This document shows positions 8,343 to 17,953 of a stretch of DNA of 64,000 nt, one piece after another (position 1 is the stretch's first letter; the number at the start of each line of letters is the position of its first letter). This DNA is from Pirellulaceae bacterium (GTDB lineage: Bacteria > Planctomycetota > Planctomycetia > Pirellulales > Pirellulaceae): positions 1 to 64,000 of the forward strand of contig JAQWSU010000039.1 of assembly GCA_029243025.1 (NCBI GenBank), given 5' to 3'. The notes under the pieces were generated by a model. The model searched no databases. It saw only the letters and a program-made list of their open reading frames with translations, and had not been told where the DNA came from. The position numbers and the translations under genes are program-made.

Positions 8343-8453
8343 TCAAAACCAATCGCTGTTCTGGCCGCCAGTCAATTCGGACGAGTCGCCTTGCTGGTCG
8401 GTCAAGGCTCTTGAATGGTAGGCCACTGTTGAATGACGTCGCCGAGTTTCACG

Positions 8454-11400
8454 TCATCGTTGACGCGAACGGTTGATGAAAATCGCATCCACGGCAGCCG
8501 CGATGGGTGATCGATAGGCGCCGGAACTAAACGCTGCCACCAAATCACCAGAATCAAACTCGCCATCGCCGTTCCAGTCGCCTTCGGCCCAGCCCGAGTT
8601 CGAGGCGATGCCATCTTCATACTCGTTGTTTTGCCATATCAAGACGAGATCGCTGGAGTCGAATACGCCGTCTAGATTGGTATCACCCAGATTTGTTCGC
8701 AACACGTTGTGTATCAGAAAGTTCCGGTCCTGATCGTCGACCCGCTCGTCGACGTTGAGATCGAATTGCGGTTCAGGGCTAACCGCCTGAATCGCAGCGG
8801 ACAAGAGATCGATGTCGGCAGCGTCAATGCGTCCACTGTTGTTGATGTCAGCTGAGATGGGCGGCCCGTTACCTGGCGTTCCTCCGACCAGCAGGCTCGA
8901 TCGCCAACCCTCGGCAAGACTCCACTGGCCAAGGTCTAGGGCGTGTGCATTGACGACCTGCAGTGAATATCCGCCGCCGTCAGTGGTCACGTCCCACGAG
9001 TCTTCGTATGAGAATTGCTGAATCGTTTGATCGCTCGAGACCAAGGTGATCGTTTCACCACGATTGCTCAACTGTCCGGTCCACTGTCCGGCCACCGGCA
9101 ATCCTGAACCATAGCGAGTCTCGAAGGCTGCCAAGTCTTCGACCACTAGCACACGATCTCCTGGGGCAAGTTCGTTGATCAAACTTCCCGAAAAATCAAA
9201 ACTCACACCTTGACTGTTGTCCGTGTTCCTGACGAACCGAATATCTTTCAAGTTGATCGATTGCTTACCTGGATTGACGATTTCGATGTACTCGAAATCA
9301 TCATCGTTGTTGAATCCGGCTGACTGCTCAGAGGCCGAGGGAGCGGCCGGATGATACATGATCTCATCGATTCGTAATGGGTTTTTCCGAGTGAAAGTCG
9401 CTTCCGCGAGCGCGCTCCACTCACCCTTGGAGAATGCTCTGGCCTGTACCGTCGATGTTGCTTCGAGACGCAGAGGCTCGGAATACAACTCGGCCGACTT
9501 GGATAAGGACGATTCTTTCAAAACACCACCTTCCAACACCGGCGCAATCAAAAAATCTCGGCTTCCAGACCTTGAGTTGAGTCCGTGGATTGCGAGCACA
9601 TTGCCCTTTGGTTTTAGGATGGGAAGGTGTGAGGTTAAGTTCAAAACGGTATCAGTCGGCTCTCGACGCACATCGACCTCTGCCCTCGATTCGAAGGACA
9701 GATCGTCGGGAGCATTGTTGCGTGCAACTTCGATTCCATTGAGATAGGCAACAAAACCATCGTCAACGTCTAGCTGCAATCTTAGGCGATCGGTTTGCGC
9801 GATATCGTCCGCATCGAACTCGACTCGAGCGTAAACCGTGGCGTTTTGTCGATACATGTTTTCGGAAACATTGGTGGAAAAATAGTCAACCAGTCGAGAG
9901 CCGAAGCCAATCGGTCCGGTGACGTTTGGCCACTCTGAATCGTCGAAATCGGTGGCTGTCCAGGATTGCCCCAACGATTCGTTGGCGGGCACATGGAATC
10001 GGGTTGAATTGCCAAATTGCACCCAGGGTGTCCAGCTAATGCCTTCGGGGCCAGAGCGAGGGTCGCTGCCGTCGGCGGTGAAATAGACCGTCGTGCCATC
10101 CGCTCCAGCGATGCTCAGCTGGTCTCCGATGCCGACCTCGCCACCGTGTTGTTCGAATCCGTTGACTTCAAATATCGGAGCGTCGACGTGAGGATAGAGC
10201 CCGTGACTTCTCATCTGGTCGAGCACAATGTCAGTGCGGAACGGAAAGTAATTCTCCAGCATATTATCGACCGCTGGTTGCCAATGCTCGCTGGGTGTGA
10301 ACTGCGGGCCCAGCCAATCGCCCCATCGAGCTGATTCAGCAACCACGGCGTCTTTGATCTGGTCGGCAAGTGTTGACCAAAGCTCGGCAGCTGCCCGGGG
10401 AGTGTAAATGCCGTCATGAAACAAATGACGTTGGACGCGGTCGGCAAAACGCAGACGATACTCAGCATTTTGACGCAACGCCATATCGATGACACCGGGT
10501 GAATCGGTCCACCAGAATTCGAAACCCACATCGTTGGTGGACGTCGATTTGTCCTTGTTGACATCCGATTTTGGAAATGCCAAATCATTGTCCCAGGTGA
10601 AAAACTTGAATCCCTCACTCTCCGCCCGCTGGTCGCGCACTGCGTAGTAGTTACCGGGCCAATCCAACGACCCGTGGTATTGGCCGTTGATGACGTAGTC
10701 AATGAAACTGTCGACATCGATTAACACTTCGTAGTTTTCATTGCGGGTGCCGTCAGGATTGTTCCCCTGGATAAATTGGTAAGCGGTGTCGCTGACCAAC
10801 CCCTGCTGCGAAAGACTCAGCAATTGATTCCACTTTTCGATGCTGCCGTCGACTGCCCGTTGTGGACAACAAAACTTGACCGTGTCGTAATCCGAGTCGT
10901 CCCCCCCGATCCGGTCGGCCAAAAACGCGGCGTCAGGTCGTTCGGTCGGGTTGTAGAGCCCCCAATAGAGTCCGTTGAGGTAGAGATGGACGAACTTGCC
11001 GGCCGTTGCTGGCTGTCCCATTGCCGCCTGTGATGCTTTCGCCCATTGATCCCGGATATAGGTTGAGTTGGGTCCTGCTGCATAGGTCCGGTCGTTGATG
11101 GGCCATCCGTCGCGAATGTTGGCTCGTAAGGCAATTGAATTGAATGATTCAACTTCTGCCTCCGGAAACAACGGATAATCGAGCCGGCCGGGGCCATATT
11201 GATTTTTGAACAACAACCTCATTGAATGCTTTGGCGTGGCTGTCGGATTCCGCGACGTGCCGCCCATGATCTGCAGACCCGCGTCAATCTGGAAGCCCCT
11301 CGTGCCATCGGGCAAGATGTACTCAAGCGATGCAGGGCGTTCCCATGCTGTTCCCCGTGATTCGGTGTTGGAATAAATTCCACGTGTTCCAAACAGATCT

Positions 11401-13712
11401 TCGTTGTCCATCACGATCGACATCGTCGGTAGCGAGAGAAGTGAGTCGGTGATGACTGCGTTGTACTGTTCCTCCGTCATACGAGGATCGCCTGCGATGA
11501 GAGCCAGATCGGTCGGATCCTGTTCCATTGCATAGTCGGCAGTCCTGCGTCTCCAGATTTCTGGAAAGCCGGCTGGGTCGCTTGGCTGTGCCAATACCGA
11601 ATCGAGGAAAATGTAAGTGTGTGTCTCAAAATTCGAGGGGAGCAAATCAGTGTGAAACGCGCCGGCTCGCAATGTTGTCGTTTCATTGATCGAAACCATG
11701 GCGATCGGAGGCGTTCCGTTTATCCCCGTCACGGCGTTACCGTTTGTGAGTGATGGTGTGGAACCATCGGTGGTGTAAACGATGGTGGCTCCCGGTGTGG
11801 ACGTGCGGATTTCGACGGCAAATGCGTCGGTGTCGGAGCTTGAAAATATACCTCGGTGAACACTCAATTCCGGATCGGCGACCAGGGGGTCACGGTTGGG
11901 AACGCCTGGGCTCGGCGTGGCGAAATTGTTGTTTGTGTCCAGCGTCGTGACTTCAGTGGAAAACAGTTCGGCCGAGATAAGAAAGTCCGCGTCGTCGCGG
12001 GTTACATTCAACCCCTGGATCGCCAGCACATTGTGCTCGCCTGCTTGCAACTGCGATAGGTGAGATGAGATATCGATCTGTTCAGATTGTGTCGCCGCAA
12101 CATGATTGGGATACCATTCAATCCGTGATGCGGTGGCCGTGGAATCCCAAGCGGGCGAAGCCGGGGCGTTCCGTTGGGCAATCAGTTCACCATTCAGGTA
12201 GGCCACAAACCCGTCGTCATAGCGCATCCGTAACATGAGTCGATCGACCGCATCAATGTCGGAGATCGAAAACGGGATGCGCACAAACGCCGACGCGTTT
12301 TTCCCTGACATGGCTCCGGTCACGTCCGTGGCGATTAACGAGCCAAAAACTCCTGTCGCCGGGTCGCCATCCGTTACGTTGGCGGCGGCGACTTGCGCTG
12401 CAATCCTCTCGGCACTCAAGGCCTCTTTGAAAATGGCAACTTCATCAATCAGTCCATCCCAGAAACGTTGAGAATTGTCGGTTCGTCGGCCAAGATGCAA
12501 AGGTGCACCAGGAATTGACACGTCTCCGTCGTCGAGAACGACGCTGCCCGTGTCGTCAATTCCGTTAATGTAAACTCGAGAATTCGTCAGTGAATCTCGA
12601 TCAACAGAAAATGCGATGTGATACCAGACATTTTCCATAAGCGGCGTGGTGCTAGAAATGTCCACCCGTTGTCTGTCATCCACAACAACGTCCAATTGAA
12701 TGTTGTTTGAAATCTGCCACTCGATTTCAAAGTAGTCGTCCACTCCAGCCCGTTTGTTCAGCAAAACACGGCGATTCGCGGAGTCCTTTTTGGCCCACAG
12801 GCTAATCGTGAAGTCGCCCGTTCCAAGCTGCAGGTCATCGCTATCGGAAATCTCAATGTAACCCGTTTTGCCATCGAGACGAACGGACGCATCGCCGTTT
12901 GCTCTCTCGCCAATCCAGTGACTGGCCTGTTGAGGGACTACGCCATCCACGAATGCGCCGTTGTCAGAAACTAATCCGTTTGTGGCTGAATCTTGGACGG
13001 GACTGGCAGCTTCGCTTAAGTGCCAATAGGAGGTGGGTTTGTCTTCCAGGATGGTCGTCGCGTATTGGTTGAATCCGCCTGCGAAACGGTCTTCAAAGCC
13101 AATCCCTGATCCTTTGGGGCCTGCCGTCCAGTCGCCCGTGTTAAAGCTGGCATCACCCCAATGGGAGGCCAAGTCTTCGGCTTTGGTCGGCACCAATATG
13201 TCCACTGCGGACGTTTCCGAAATAAGTTTTGTCGACACGTGTTGTTGAAGGATACCGTGGGAGCGGTCTTCGCGCTGAGCTGGAAACTGTGGTGAAAATT
13301 CGCTGGCTAGGGTCGTACCGTCCGGTTGTACCAGGGCTAGGTATTCTCCGTCTGCGTTCAGGCTGAAATTGGTATGCAGTTCCGCCGTTGGTTGGGAGCG
13401 ACTCTTGCCGGAAGCGAAGACGACCAGGTACTCACTTGGTCCAAGCAGCCGATCGGGAAATCGCCATTTCTGCAAATCCGTCGTGTCATCGGTGAGCGAC
13501 CAACCCCGAAGCGAAACGGGTATCTCCCCTTTGTTGTAGATTTCAATCCAATCTTCGTAATGACCGTCTTCGTCGGCTAGCGTGCGAGTGTTGTCTGCCA
13601 TTATCTCGCTAATCAAGAGGTCGCTGACGAGGAGTATTCGGCTTTCGAGCGACTCGTATCTCAATCGAGTCAGATCGTGTGATCGTGGTTTGGATTTCTT
13701 CCGGCTATGCAT
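8454..13712 (-). CDS. Giant secreted CotH/lamin-tail/dockerin protein
   Basis: About 1750 residues from ATG 13712; an ATG at 13811 in the same frame would add 33 atypical residues. The N-terminus carries the planctomycete export motif LRYESLESRILL. Domains in order: a lamin-tail domain (SEIMADN...EDWIEIYNKG); a LamG/concanavalin-like domain (DGKTGYIEISDSDDLQLGTG); a chitobiase C-terminal-type repeat (ATIVYTTDGSTPS); a long CotH kinase-like domain (LPTMSIVMDNEDLFGTRGIY, RLLFKNQYGPGRLDYPLF, LNGLYWGLYNPTERPD); a second TDGSDP repeat (VYFTADGSDP); a second lamin-tail domain (LRIDEIMYHP...FEYIEIVNPG); and a C-terminal dockerin-like tail (LGDTNLDGVFDSSDLVLIWQ, GDWNGDGEFDSGDL). CotH proteins phosphorylate secreted proteins in Bacillus spores; whether this copy is an active kinase cannot be told by eye. 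It is probably a surface or extracellular protein. Confidence 0.85.
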   Translation of the reverse strand: MHSRKKSKPRSHDLTRLRYESLESRILLVSDLLISEIMADNTRTLADEDGHYEDWIEIYNKGEIPVSLRGWSLTDDTTDLQKWRFPDRLLGPSEYLVVFASGKSRSQPTAELHTNFSLNADGEYLALVQPDGTTLASEFSPQFPAQREDRSHGILQQHVSTKLISETSAVDILVPTKAEDLASHWGDASFNTGDWTAGPKGSGIGFEDRFAGGFNQYATTILEDKPTSYWHLSEAASPVQDSATNGLVSDNGAFVDGVVPQQASHWIGERANGDASVRLDGKTGYIEISDSDDLQLGTGDFTISLWAKKDSANRRVLLNKRAGVDDYFEIEWQISNNIQLDVVVDDRQRVDISSTTPLMENVWYHIAFSVDRDSLTNSRVYINGIDDTGSVVLDDGDVSIPGAPLHLGRRTDNSQRFWDGLIDEVAIFKEALSAERIAAQVAAANVTDGDPATGVFGSLIATDVTGAMSGKNASAFVRIPFSISDIDAVDRLMLRMRYDDGFVAYLNGELIAQRNAPASPAWDSTATASRIEWYPNHVAATQSEQIDISSHLSQLQAGEHNVLAIQGLNVTRDDADFLISAELFSTEVTTLDTNNNFATPSPGVPNRDPLVADPELSVHRGIFSSSDTDAFAVEIRTSTPGATIVYTTDGSTPSLTNGNAVTGINGTPPIAMVSINETTTLRAGAFHTDLLPSNFETHTYIFLDSVLAQPSDPAGFPEIWRRRTADYAMEQDPTDLALIAGDPRMTEEQYNAVITDSLLSLPTMSIVMDNEDLFGTRGIYSNTESRGTAWERPASLEYILPDGTRGFQIDAGLQIMGGTSRNPTATPKHSMRLLFKNQYGPGRLDYPLFPEAEVESFNSIALRANIRDGWPINDRTYAAGPNSTYIRDQWAKASQAAMGQPATAGKFVHLYLNGLYWGLYNPTERPDAAFLADRIGGDDSDYDTVKFCCPQRAVDGSIEKWNQLLSLSQQGLVSDTAYQFIQGNNPDGTRNENYEVLIDVDSFIDYVINGQYHGSLDWPGNYYAVRDQRAESEGFKFFTWDNDLAFPKSDVNKDKSTSTNDVGFEFWWTDSPGVIDMALRQNAEYRLRFADRVQRHLFHDGIYTPRAAAELWSTLADQIKDAVVAESARWGDWLGPQFTPSEHWQPAVDNMLENYFPFRTDIVLDQMRSHGLYPHVDAPIFEVNGFEQHGGEVGIGDQLSIAGADGTTVYFTADGSDPRSGPEGISWTPWVQFGNSTRFHVPANESLGQSWTATDFDDSEWPNVTGPIGFGSRLVDYFSTNVSENMYRQNATVYARVEFDADDIAQTDRLRLQLDVDDGFVAYLNGIEVARNNAPDDLSFESRAEVDVRREPTDTVLNLTSHLPILKPKGNVLAIHGLNSRSGSRDFLIAPVLEGGVLKESSLSKSAELYSEPLRLEATSTVQARAFSKGEWSALAEATFTRKNPLRIDEIMYHPAAPSASEQSAGFNNDDDFEYIEIVNPGKQSINLKDIRFVRNTDNSQGVSFDFSGSLINELAPGDRVLVVEDLAAFETRYGSGLPVAGQWTGQLSNRGETITLVSSDQTIQQFSYEDSWDVTTDGGGYSLQVVNAHALDLGQWSLAEGWRSSLLVGGTPGNGPPISADINNSGRIDAADIDLLSAAIQAVSPEPQFDLNVDERVDDQDRNFLIHNVLRTNLGDTNLDGVFDSSDLVLIWQNNEYEDGIASNSGWAEGDWNGDGEFDSGDLVAAFSSGAYRSPIAAAVDAIFINRSRQR

Positions 13713-13811
13713 GGAATTTTGCCTTTTTCGACGGGTCGCTGGGATCAACTCAGCTCTTGGGTAGACCACGAATTTGCCTGAATCTTTTGCCGGTAGCCTG
13801 AAAGCCGACAA

Positions 13812-14263
13812 CGAGAATGCACCTGGGCAAGACGCGTTTCTGAGTCGGTTATTCGTGAGTCGAACAGGCTGCCCATCTACTGATGAATAACGGACTGGCT
13901 ATTCTAGCAACTGGATGAACACGGATTCACCAAGAAATCGTCGAAATACGAAGCTTGTAGCGACTGAGTTTCCCGTGCTCTTCGTTTTTTCTGCAAGGGA
14001 TCATCCGCCTCCGTGCGATGCCGCATTGGGGGTTTGATTCGAATGCAAGATCAGAAGGGTTGGCGCCCGAAGGGTTCGATTCCACGGCTCCCAAGTCCGC
14101 CGACCGACTCGCAATCACTGCGTCGAGGATTATTATCTCAGCTCTGTTATCTCCCTGGAAGACTTCAATCGTTTGCGCTTCACAAAAATGTTAGGTTTAC
14201 CATGGTGGCGGTGTTGGCCGATAATGAATCGTTGCTGAGTTATCGAATATCAATCTTTCTTGA
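13812..14263. other. Divergent intergenic region
   Basis: This segment separates the divergently transcribed giant gene and PP-loop gene and must carry both promoters. It contains one tRNA T-arm-like string near 14073, which does not fold into a tRNA (see rejected items). Nothing else is recognised. Confidence 0.5.
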
Positions 14264-15544
14264 GTGACCGCGGAGTTCGAACAAATCGTGAGGATCTATC
14301 AACACCAGATTACCGAAGAGGCTGATGACGTCTGCGTTTCAGCGTTCGTCGAAGTCAAGTCTGCGCGGATCGAGTTTCCGAAAAAGCTCTGGTTTCGGTT
14401 TCCCTCACGTTATCGAGCTAATGTCAGCACAGACATGAATGCGTTTGCAACGGCGTTACTGCCATTGAGCATGTACCTGGGCGAGGACTTGCTCGTGGAT
14501 GGGGCGCTGTCTCCTCACTTATTACAGGGGCTGAACGAGTATCAACGGATTCAGTGTGGCTGGAAGCCGAGCCCTTTCCAGCCTGTCAAGATTCACTGTG
14601 AGCGGTTGGAGGAGAGTAAAAAGGATAGGGTTCCGAGTGCGGTCGGTAGTTCCTTTTCGGGGGGTGTCGATTCGTTTCAAACGTTGTGGCGTCATCTGCC
14701 GGAAAACGAACCGATTCCGCAGTACCGCATCACCCATTGCCTGATGATCAATGGCTTTGATGCGGATACGGATGTTGAAAATGCTGGACATTTTTTGGGT
14801 ATTCAGCGCTCTATGGCCAGCGCCCTTGAGCGATCTGGCGTGGATCTGATCGTTTGCCGCAGTAACTACATGTCTTTTAGCGATCCGAACCTTCTCAAGC
14901 TAACCTTCGGTGCCATGGTGACCGCACCGGCATTGGCACTGGGCGGGCTGTTCTCCTGTTTCTTCATTCCGTCTTCCTATCGCTTTGATGAATTCTTCCG
15001 TGATGGATCACACCTGGTGATGGATCACTTGGTTAGTACGGAATCCATGCAGACGATTCATGATTCCTCCCATTTGGATCGTCCTCAAAGGACCGCTGCC
15101 ATTGCAGAATGGGATGCCACTCACCGCGCGCTCAGGGTATGCTTCAATGCCACCGGAGTCGAACAGGAATCCAATACCATCAGGAACTGTGGCCGTTGCG
15201 AGAAATGTGTTCGCACCATGAAAACGCTAGAGATTCTTGGCAGCCTGGAGAGGTTCAGTACGTTTCCGGGCCGCGCCGGACACGCTGCCGTGTGGGCCTG
15301 TTACTATGGCGACAAGGGGGCTCGGATTCACGGTCGGGAGGTGATGAAACTGGCCTGGCAGCATCGCAAGTGGGGCATCTGGATGGACTATTGCTTAGCG
15401 ATGGTTTTGAGCATGATCATCAAGTGGCCGCGCGAGGGGTTGCAGAGGATGCATTTGTATCTTGAAGATACGTCCGAGGTTTATGCCACCAACATGCGAC
15501 GACTGTTTCCGCGTCTGCGTAGAAGGGCGTATTGGATTAGATAG
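14264..15544 (+). CDS. PP-loop ATP-pyrophosphatase-like protein
   Basis: A 426-residue protein starting at GTG 14264. Around residue 128 it has SSFSGGVDSFQTLW, the SGGxDS PP-loop that binds ATP pyrophosphate in QueC, asparagine synthetase and tRNA thiolases. Near residue 305 lies NCGRCEKCVRTM, a three-Cys cluster placed where QueC-like enzymes carry a zinc site. The enzyme thus probably adenylates a carboxyl or carbonyl group and forms an amide, thioamide or nitrile; the substrate is unknown. It ends 2 nt from the end of the O-fucosyltransferase-like gene, converging with the GNAT/Mur/glycosyltransferase operon, so a shared pathway is plausible but unproven. Related proteins are often seen in polysaccharide loci. 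Confidence 0.65.
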   Translation: MTAEFEQIVRIYQHQITEEADDVCVSAFVEVKSARIEFPKKLWFRFPSRYRANVSTDMNAFATALLPLSMYLGEDLLVDGALSPHLLQGLNEYQRIQCGWKPSPFQPVKIHCERLEESKKDRVPSAVGSSFSGGVDSFQTLWRHLPENEPIPQYRITHCLMINGFDADTDVENAGHFLGIQRSMASALERSGVDLIVCRSNYMSFSDPNLLKLTFGAMVTAPALALGGLFSCFFIPSSYRFDEFFRDGSHLVMDHLVSTESMQTIHDSSHLDRPQRTAAIAEWDATHRALRVCFNATGVEQESNTIRNCGRCEKCVRTMKTLEILGSLERFSTFPGRAGHAAVWACYYGDKGARIHGREVMKLAWQHRKWGIWMDYCLAMVLSMIIKWPREGLQRMHLYLEDTSEVYATNMRRLFPRLRRRAYWIR

Positions 15545-15546
15545 AC

Positions 15547-17028
15547 TCAAATTGATAGCCAGGTATGCTTATCGATCTCACCCCACCAGGGAAGTTGCTC
15601 AAGTTTCGAGCTAAACTTTGGCTCCGCATCAATGTGTTTGCCAGCATGCAACGACATATAACCGCGCCACTGGATGATGCCATTGGAGAAGGTCGAGAGG
15701 CGAGTGCCGACAAACCGCCAAGCGAGACAACAGCTCAACATATCGAGTACGCCCGCCAGCTTGTCGTCGTCGCTTTGGGAAGTGGCCCAGCAAACCGTCT
15801 TCCATCCCTGTGTGCGGCAGGCGCTGAGGAGATCTTCATCCCATGCGTCGCTGACGATCAATACTCTGCTTGCGGAATCAGCGCCGTGTTGCCGCAGGGA
15901 TTTGATAATTTGTGTCGTTGAAAGATGACGTATCTTCGCTTGTCCAAAATCACCACGTCGAATGTGAGCGGCCAGATAGTCACCAGGTTGGAGACCGTGC
16001 TGCTCAAGCAATTCGGAAGTTTTATCCAGCAGGTCATCTCGTAGTCGAAAAGCGTCGTGCAACAGTTGATAGTCTTGAATATCTCTGCCAAACACATGGG
16101 CAAGAGTGCCAAACATTCGAGTTGTACTGGGAAAGTACCAGCATTCTCGGTGTTGTTGTGCATCGAATTCTGCTCGTTTCAGCCGTCCCGTGCTGATCAC
16201 CGCGAGACGGGCCGGTACTTTCCAAACATCAGCCGATTGATTCTTCGCCTGGAGCACAGGGACAGCCGCCCTGAATGCCGCTTCGTTGAAGTAATCGAAC
16301 AAATCGGTTTTGTTTCCGGGAATCAAATACCAGCGGTCGGCCGGTGGCAGCACCAGGGCACGCTGGTATCGCCTGGCCAAGCAGACCAATACCTCGGCTT
16401 GCATGCGGATATTATTCCAGCCACCCGGATCCCATTCAAACCGGATAAGCCGATCGCTGCGATGTGGCGTGCGTTCGATCGATGGAGAAGGGTTGCCGAT
16501 TGGTGCACCCAAAGCCATTTGAAGCCATTGACGTCCCTGCTCCTGTTCGACTGGGCAGGGTTGGGGTGGGCGGGCAATGCGTTCGATGAGCGGATGCGGA
16601 AAAACCCCCAGTGACCGGCCCTGCTGGAAGTAGTGCGACAGCGGGTTGATTCCCGAGCTGGCCGCTGCGGGGCAGTTCTCCAGGTAATAACGTGTGTCGA
16701 AGAAAGGCCCGGGGTTCTGACGATCTTTTGCACCCTGTGCAATGAAATGTTCCAGCGGATTTCGCTCGGATTCGGCCTGGCCCAACATCTGGGTCCGATA
16801 GTATTCCGTATCAAAAAGTTCATTCGGATTCTTGTTGTCATTGGCACCGAAAAAAACGTAATGCAGCACGGGTGACAATCTCAATAGGTACCTGTCAGCT
16901 TTCAGTTCCTGATAAAACTGACTCCGATAGTGTGCCTCGTGCAGCAGATTCGAGCGTCGAATCAGCTGAGCAGCTTTGAGCTTTTGGAAAAGGGAAGACG
17001 ATCTAGCCACGGGTCGTTTGCCAGTCAA
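15547..17028 (-). CDS. O-fucosyltransferase-like glycosyltransferase
   Basis: A 493-residue protein starting at TTG 17028; GTG 17010, overlapping the upstream stop by 8 nt, is an equally possible start. Residues about 45-150 hold tandem segments of the type NPLEHFIAQG...FFDTRYYLEN...NPLSHYFQQG, a repeat found next to bacterial glycosyltransferase domains. The rest matches the protein O-fucosyltransferase fold: FEWDPGGWNNIRMQAEVLVC, RALVLPPADRWYL, DLFDYFNEAAFRAAVPV, then the donor-site motif AAHIRRGDF and late STFSNGIIQWRGY. GDP-fucose is the usual donor in this superfamily. It is the last gene of a four-gene minus-strand operon. It lacks a signal peptide, so it probably works in the cytoplasm. 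The acceptor is unknown. Confidence 0.75.
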   Translation of the reverse strand: MTGKRPVARSSSLFQKLKAAQLIRRSNLLHEAHYRSQFYQELKADRYLLRLSPVLHYVFFGANDNKNPNELFDTEYYRTQMLGQAESERNPLEHFIAQGAKDRQNPGPFFDTRYYLENCPAAASSGINPLSHYFQQGRSLGVFPHPLIERIARPPQPCPVEQEQGRQWLQMALGAPIGNPSPSIERTPHRSDRLIRFEWDPGGWNNIRMQAEVLVCLARRYQRALVLPPADRWYLIPGNKTDLFDYFNEAAFRAAVPVLQAKNQSADVWKVPARLAVISTGRLKRAEFDAQQHRECWYFPSTTRMFGTLAHVFGRDIQDYQLLHDAFRLRDDLLDKTSELLEQHGLQPGDYLAAHIRRGDFGQAKIRHLSTTQIIKSLRQHGADSASRVLIVSDAWDEDLLSACRTQGWKTVCWATSQSDDDKLAGVLDMLSCCLAWRFVGTRLSTFSNGIIQWRGYMSLHAGKHIDAEPKFSSKLEQLPWWGEIDKHTWLSI

Positions 17029-17953
17029 TGAATTGGTGAATCATTCGAAGTGTTCTCTGATCAGTCAGGGAAGCCGCCTGTTCGGGCTGTGGGGGGCGTT
17101 GCCAAGGCCGGTCGATGGTGTGCCGAGTGTATTTGCGTTTGTCCCAGATTTCCCTGCCGTTCCGGTTCAGAATCGCCTGCGTGTAATGGGAGATCGGAGC
17201 GCTGGCATCATTGCTAATTTCATCCGGCCAGTTGTTGCACGTGCCGAATGCCCGCAGGGCGTGACTTTGTAGGCCGCCGGCGCCGATGGCGATTACCAGT
17301 CCATACATTTCTGATTTCCAGTCACGGGAACGTTGATAAATCGCTTCCGATACGCTTGCATAGGTTTTGCTGATCCTGCGCATGTCCGCCACCGAAATGC
17401 AGAATGGAAACATGATGGCAGACTGAGGGGGCGGGCAAAATGCTTCGCTGTTCTCGCCTCCTTGTTGCAGGCACCAGGAAGGATCGTAGCCCCACCAGGA
17501 TTGCCCCACGACATGACCTGGACGAACCATCGATCCATTCGCTTCCCAGGGTTGATTGAATATCATATCGGGGTCCAGCCACAATAGCATGGCTTCCTCA
17601 TTCAGTTCAGGATGGGACTCCAGGAAACATTGCATCGCCAATGCTTTATTCAAACAATAAAAATGAAACCGGCCGTGAAGTTCCCCTTGAAACCAACGCT
17701 TTAGGCTCGGCACCAGGTGTCGAAGCAGGGGATTACCCAGTCCGGAATAGGAGGGTGTGACCAGCGTATATCCAACCGCAGATGGATTGACCGGCTCATT
17801 TCGCCTGCCGACCTCCCGGGAGACCAGACGCACGATCGTCCCCGTCTGGCCGCTGAAGCCAACGCTGAAGTCCAGCAGGTCAGCCTGCCACTGCTGGTAG
17901 GGCGAATTACTCATGCTGTAAATGATGTAAAGTTCAGACGCGGGAAGCTTCAT
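17003..17953 (-). CDS. SERGT/HPAT-like glycosyltransferase (GT95/96-like)
   Basis: A 316-residue protein. The start is ATG 17953 in an ATGA overlap with the stop of the Mur-ligase-like gene, which makes coupled translation likely. It resembles plant peptidyl-serine galactosyltransferase and hydroxyproline arabinosyltransferase: an opening like YIIYSMSNSPYQQWQADLL, then SGQTGTIVRLVS, a DxD-type metal/nucleotide-sugar site LLWLDPDMIFNQPW, then WKSEMYGLVIAIG and, near the end, ISHYTQAI ... EIWDKRKY, matching SEMYGYSFGAA ... HYGL...W.FDK in plant proteins. Such enzymes put arabinose or galactose on hydroxyproline or serine of secreted peptides. No signal peptide is seen. Donor and acceptor in this organism are unknown. 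Confidence 0.7.
   Translation of the reverse strand: MKLPASELYIIYSMSNSPYQQWQADLLDFSVGFSGQTGTIVRLVSREVGRRNEPVNPSAVGYTLVTPSYSGLGNPLLRHLVPSLKRWFQGELHGRFHFYCLNKALAMQCFLESHPELNEEAMLLWLDPDMIFNQPWEANGSMVRPGHVVGQSWWGYDPSWCLQQGGENSEAFCPPPQSAIMFPFCISVADMRRISKTYASVSEAIYQRSRDWKSEMYGLVIAIGAGGLQSHALRAFGTCNNWPDEISNDASAPISHYTQAILNRNGREIWDKRKYTRHTIDRPWQRPPQPEQAASLTDQRTLRMIHQFIDWQTTRG

Noticed and set aside
14029-14094. tRNA-like string with a GGTTCGATTCC T-arm and possible GGGGGTT/GGCTCCC acceptor stem
   Set aside because: The T-stem does not pair beyond two bases, no D-arm or anticodon stem can be drawn, and three acceptor pairs are G-T. It may be chance or a worn tRNA fragment.
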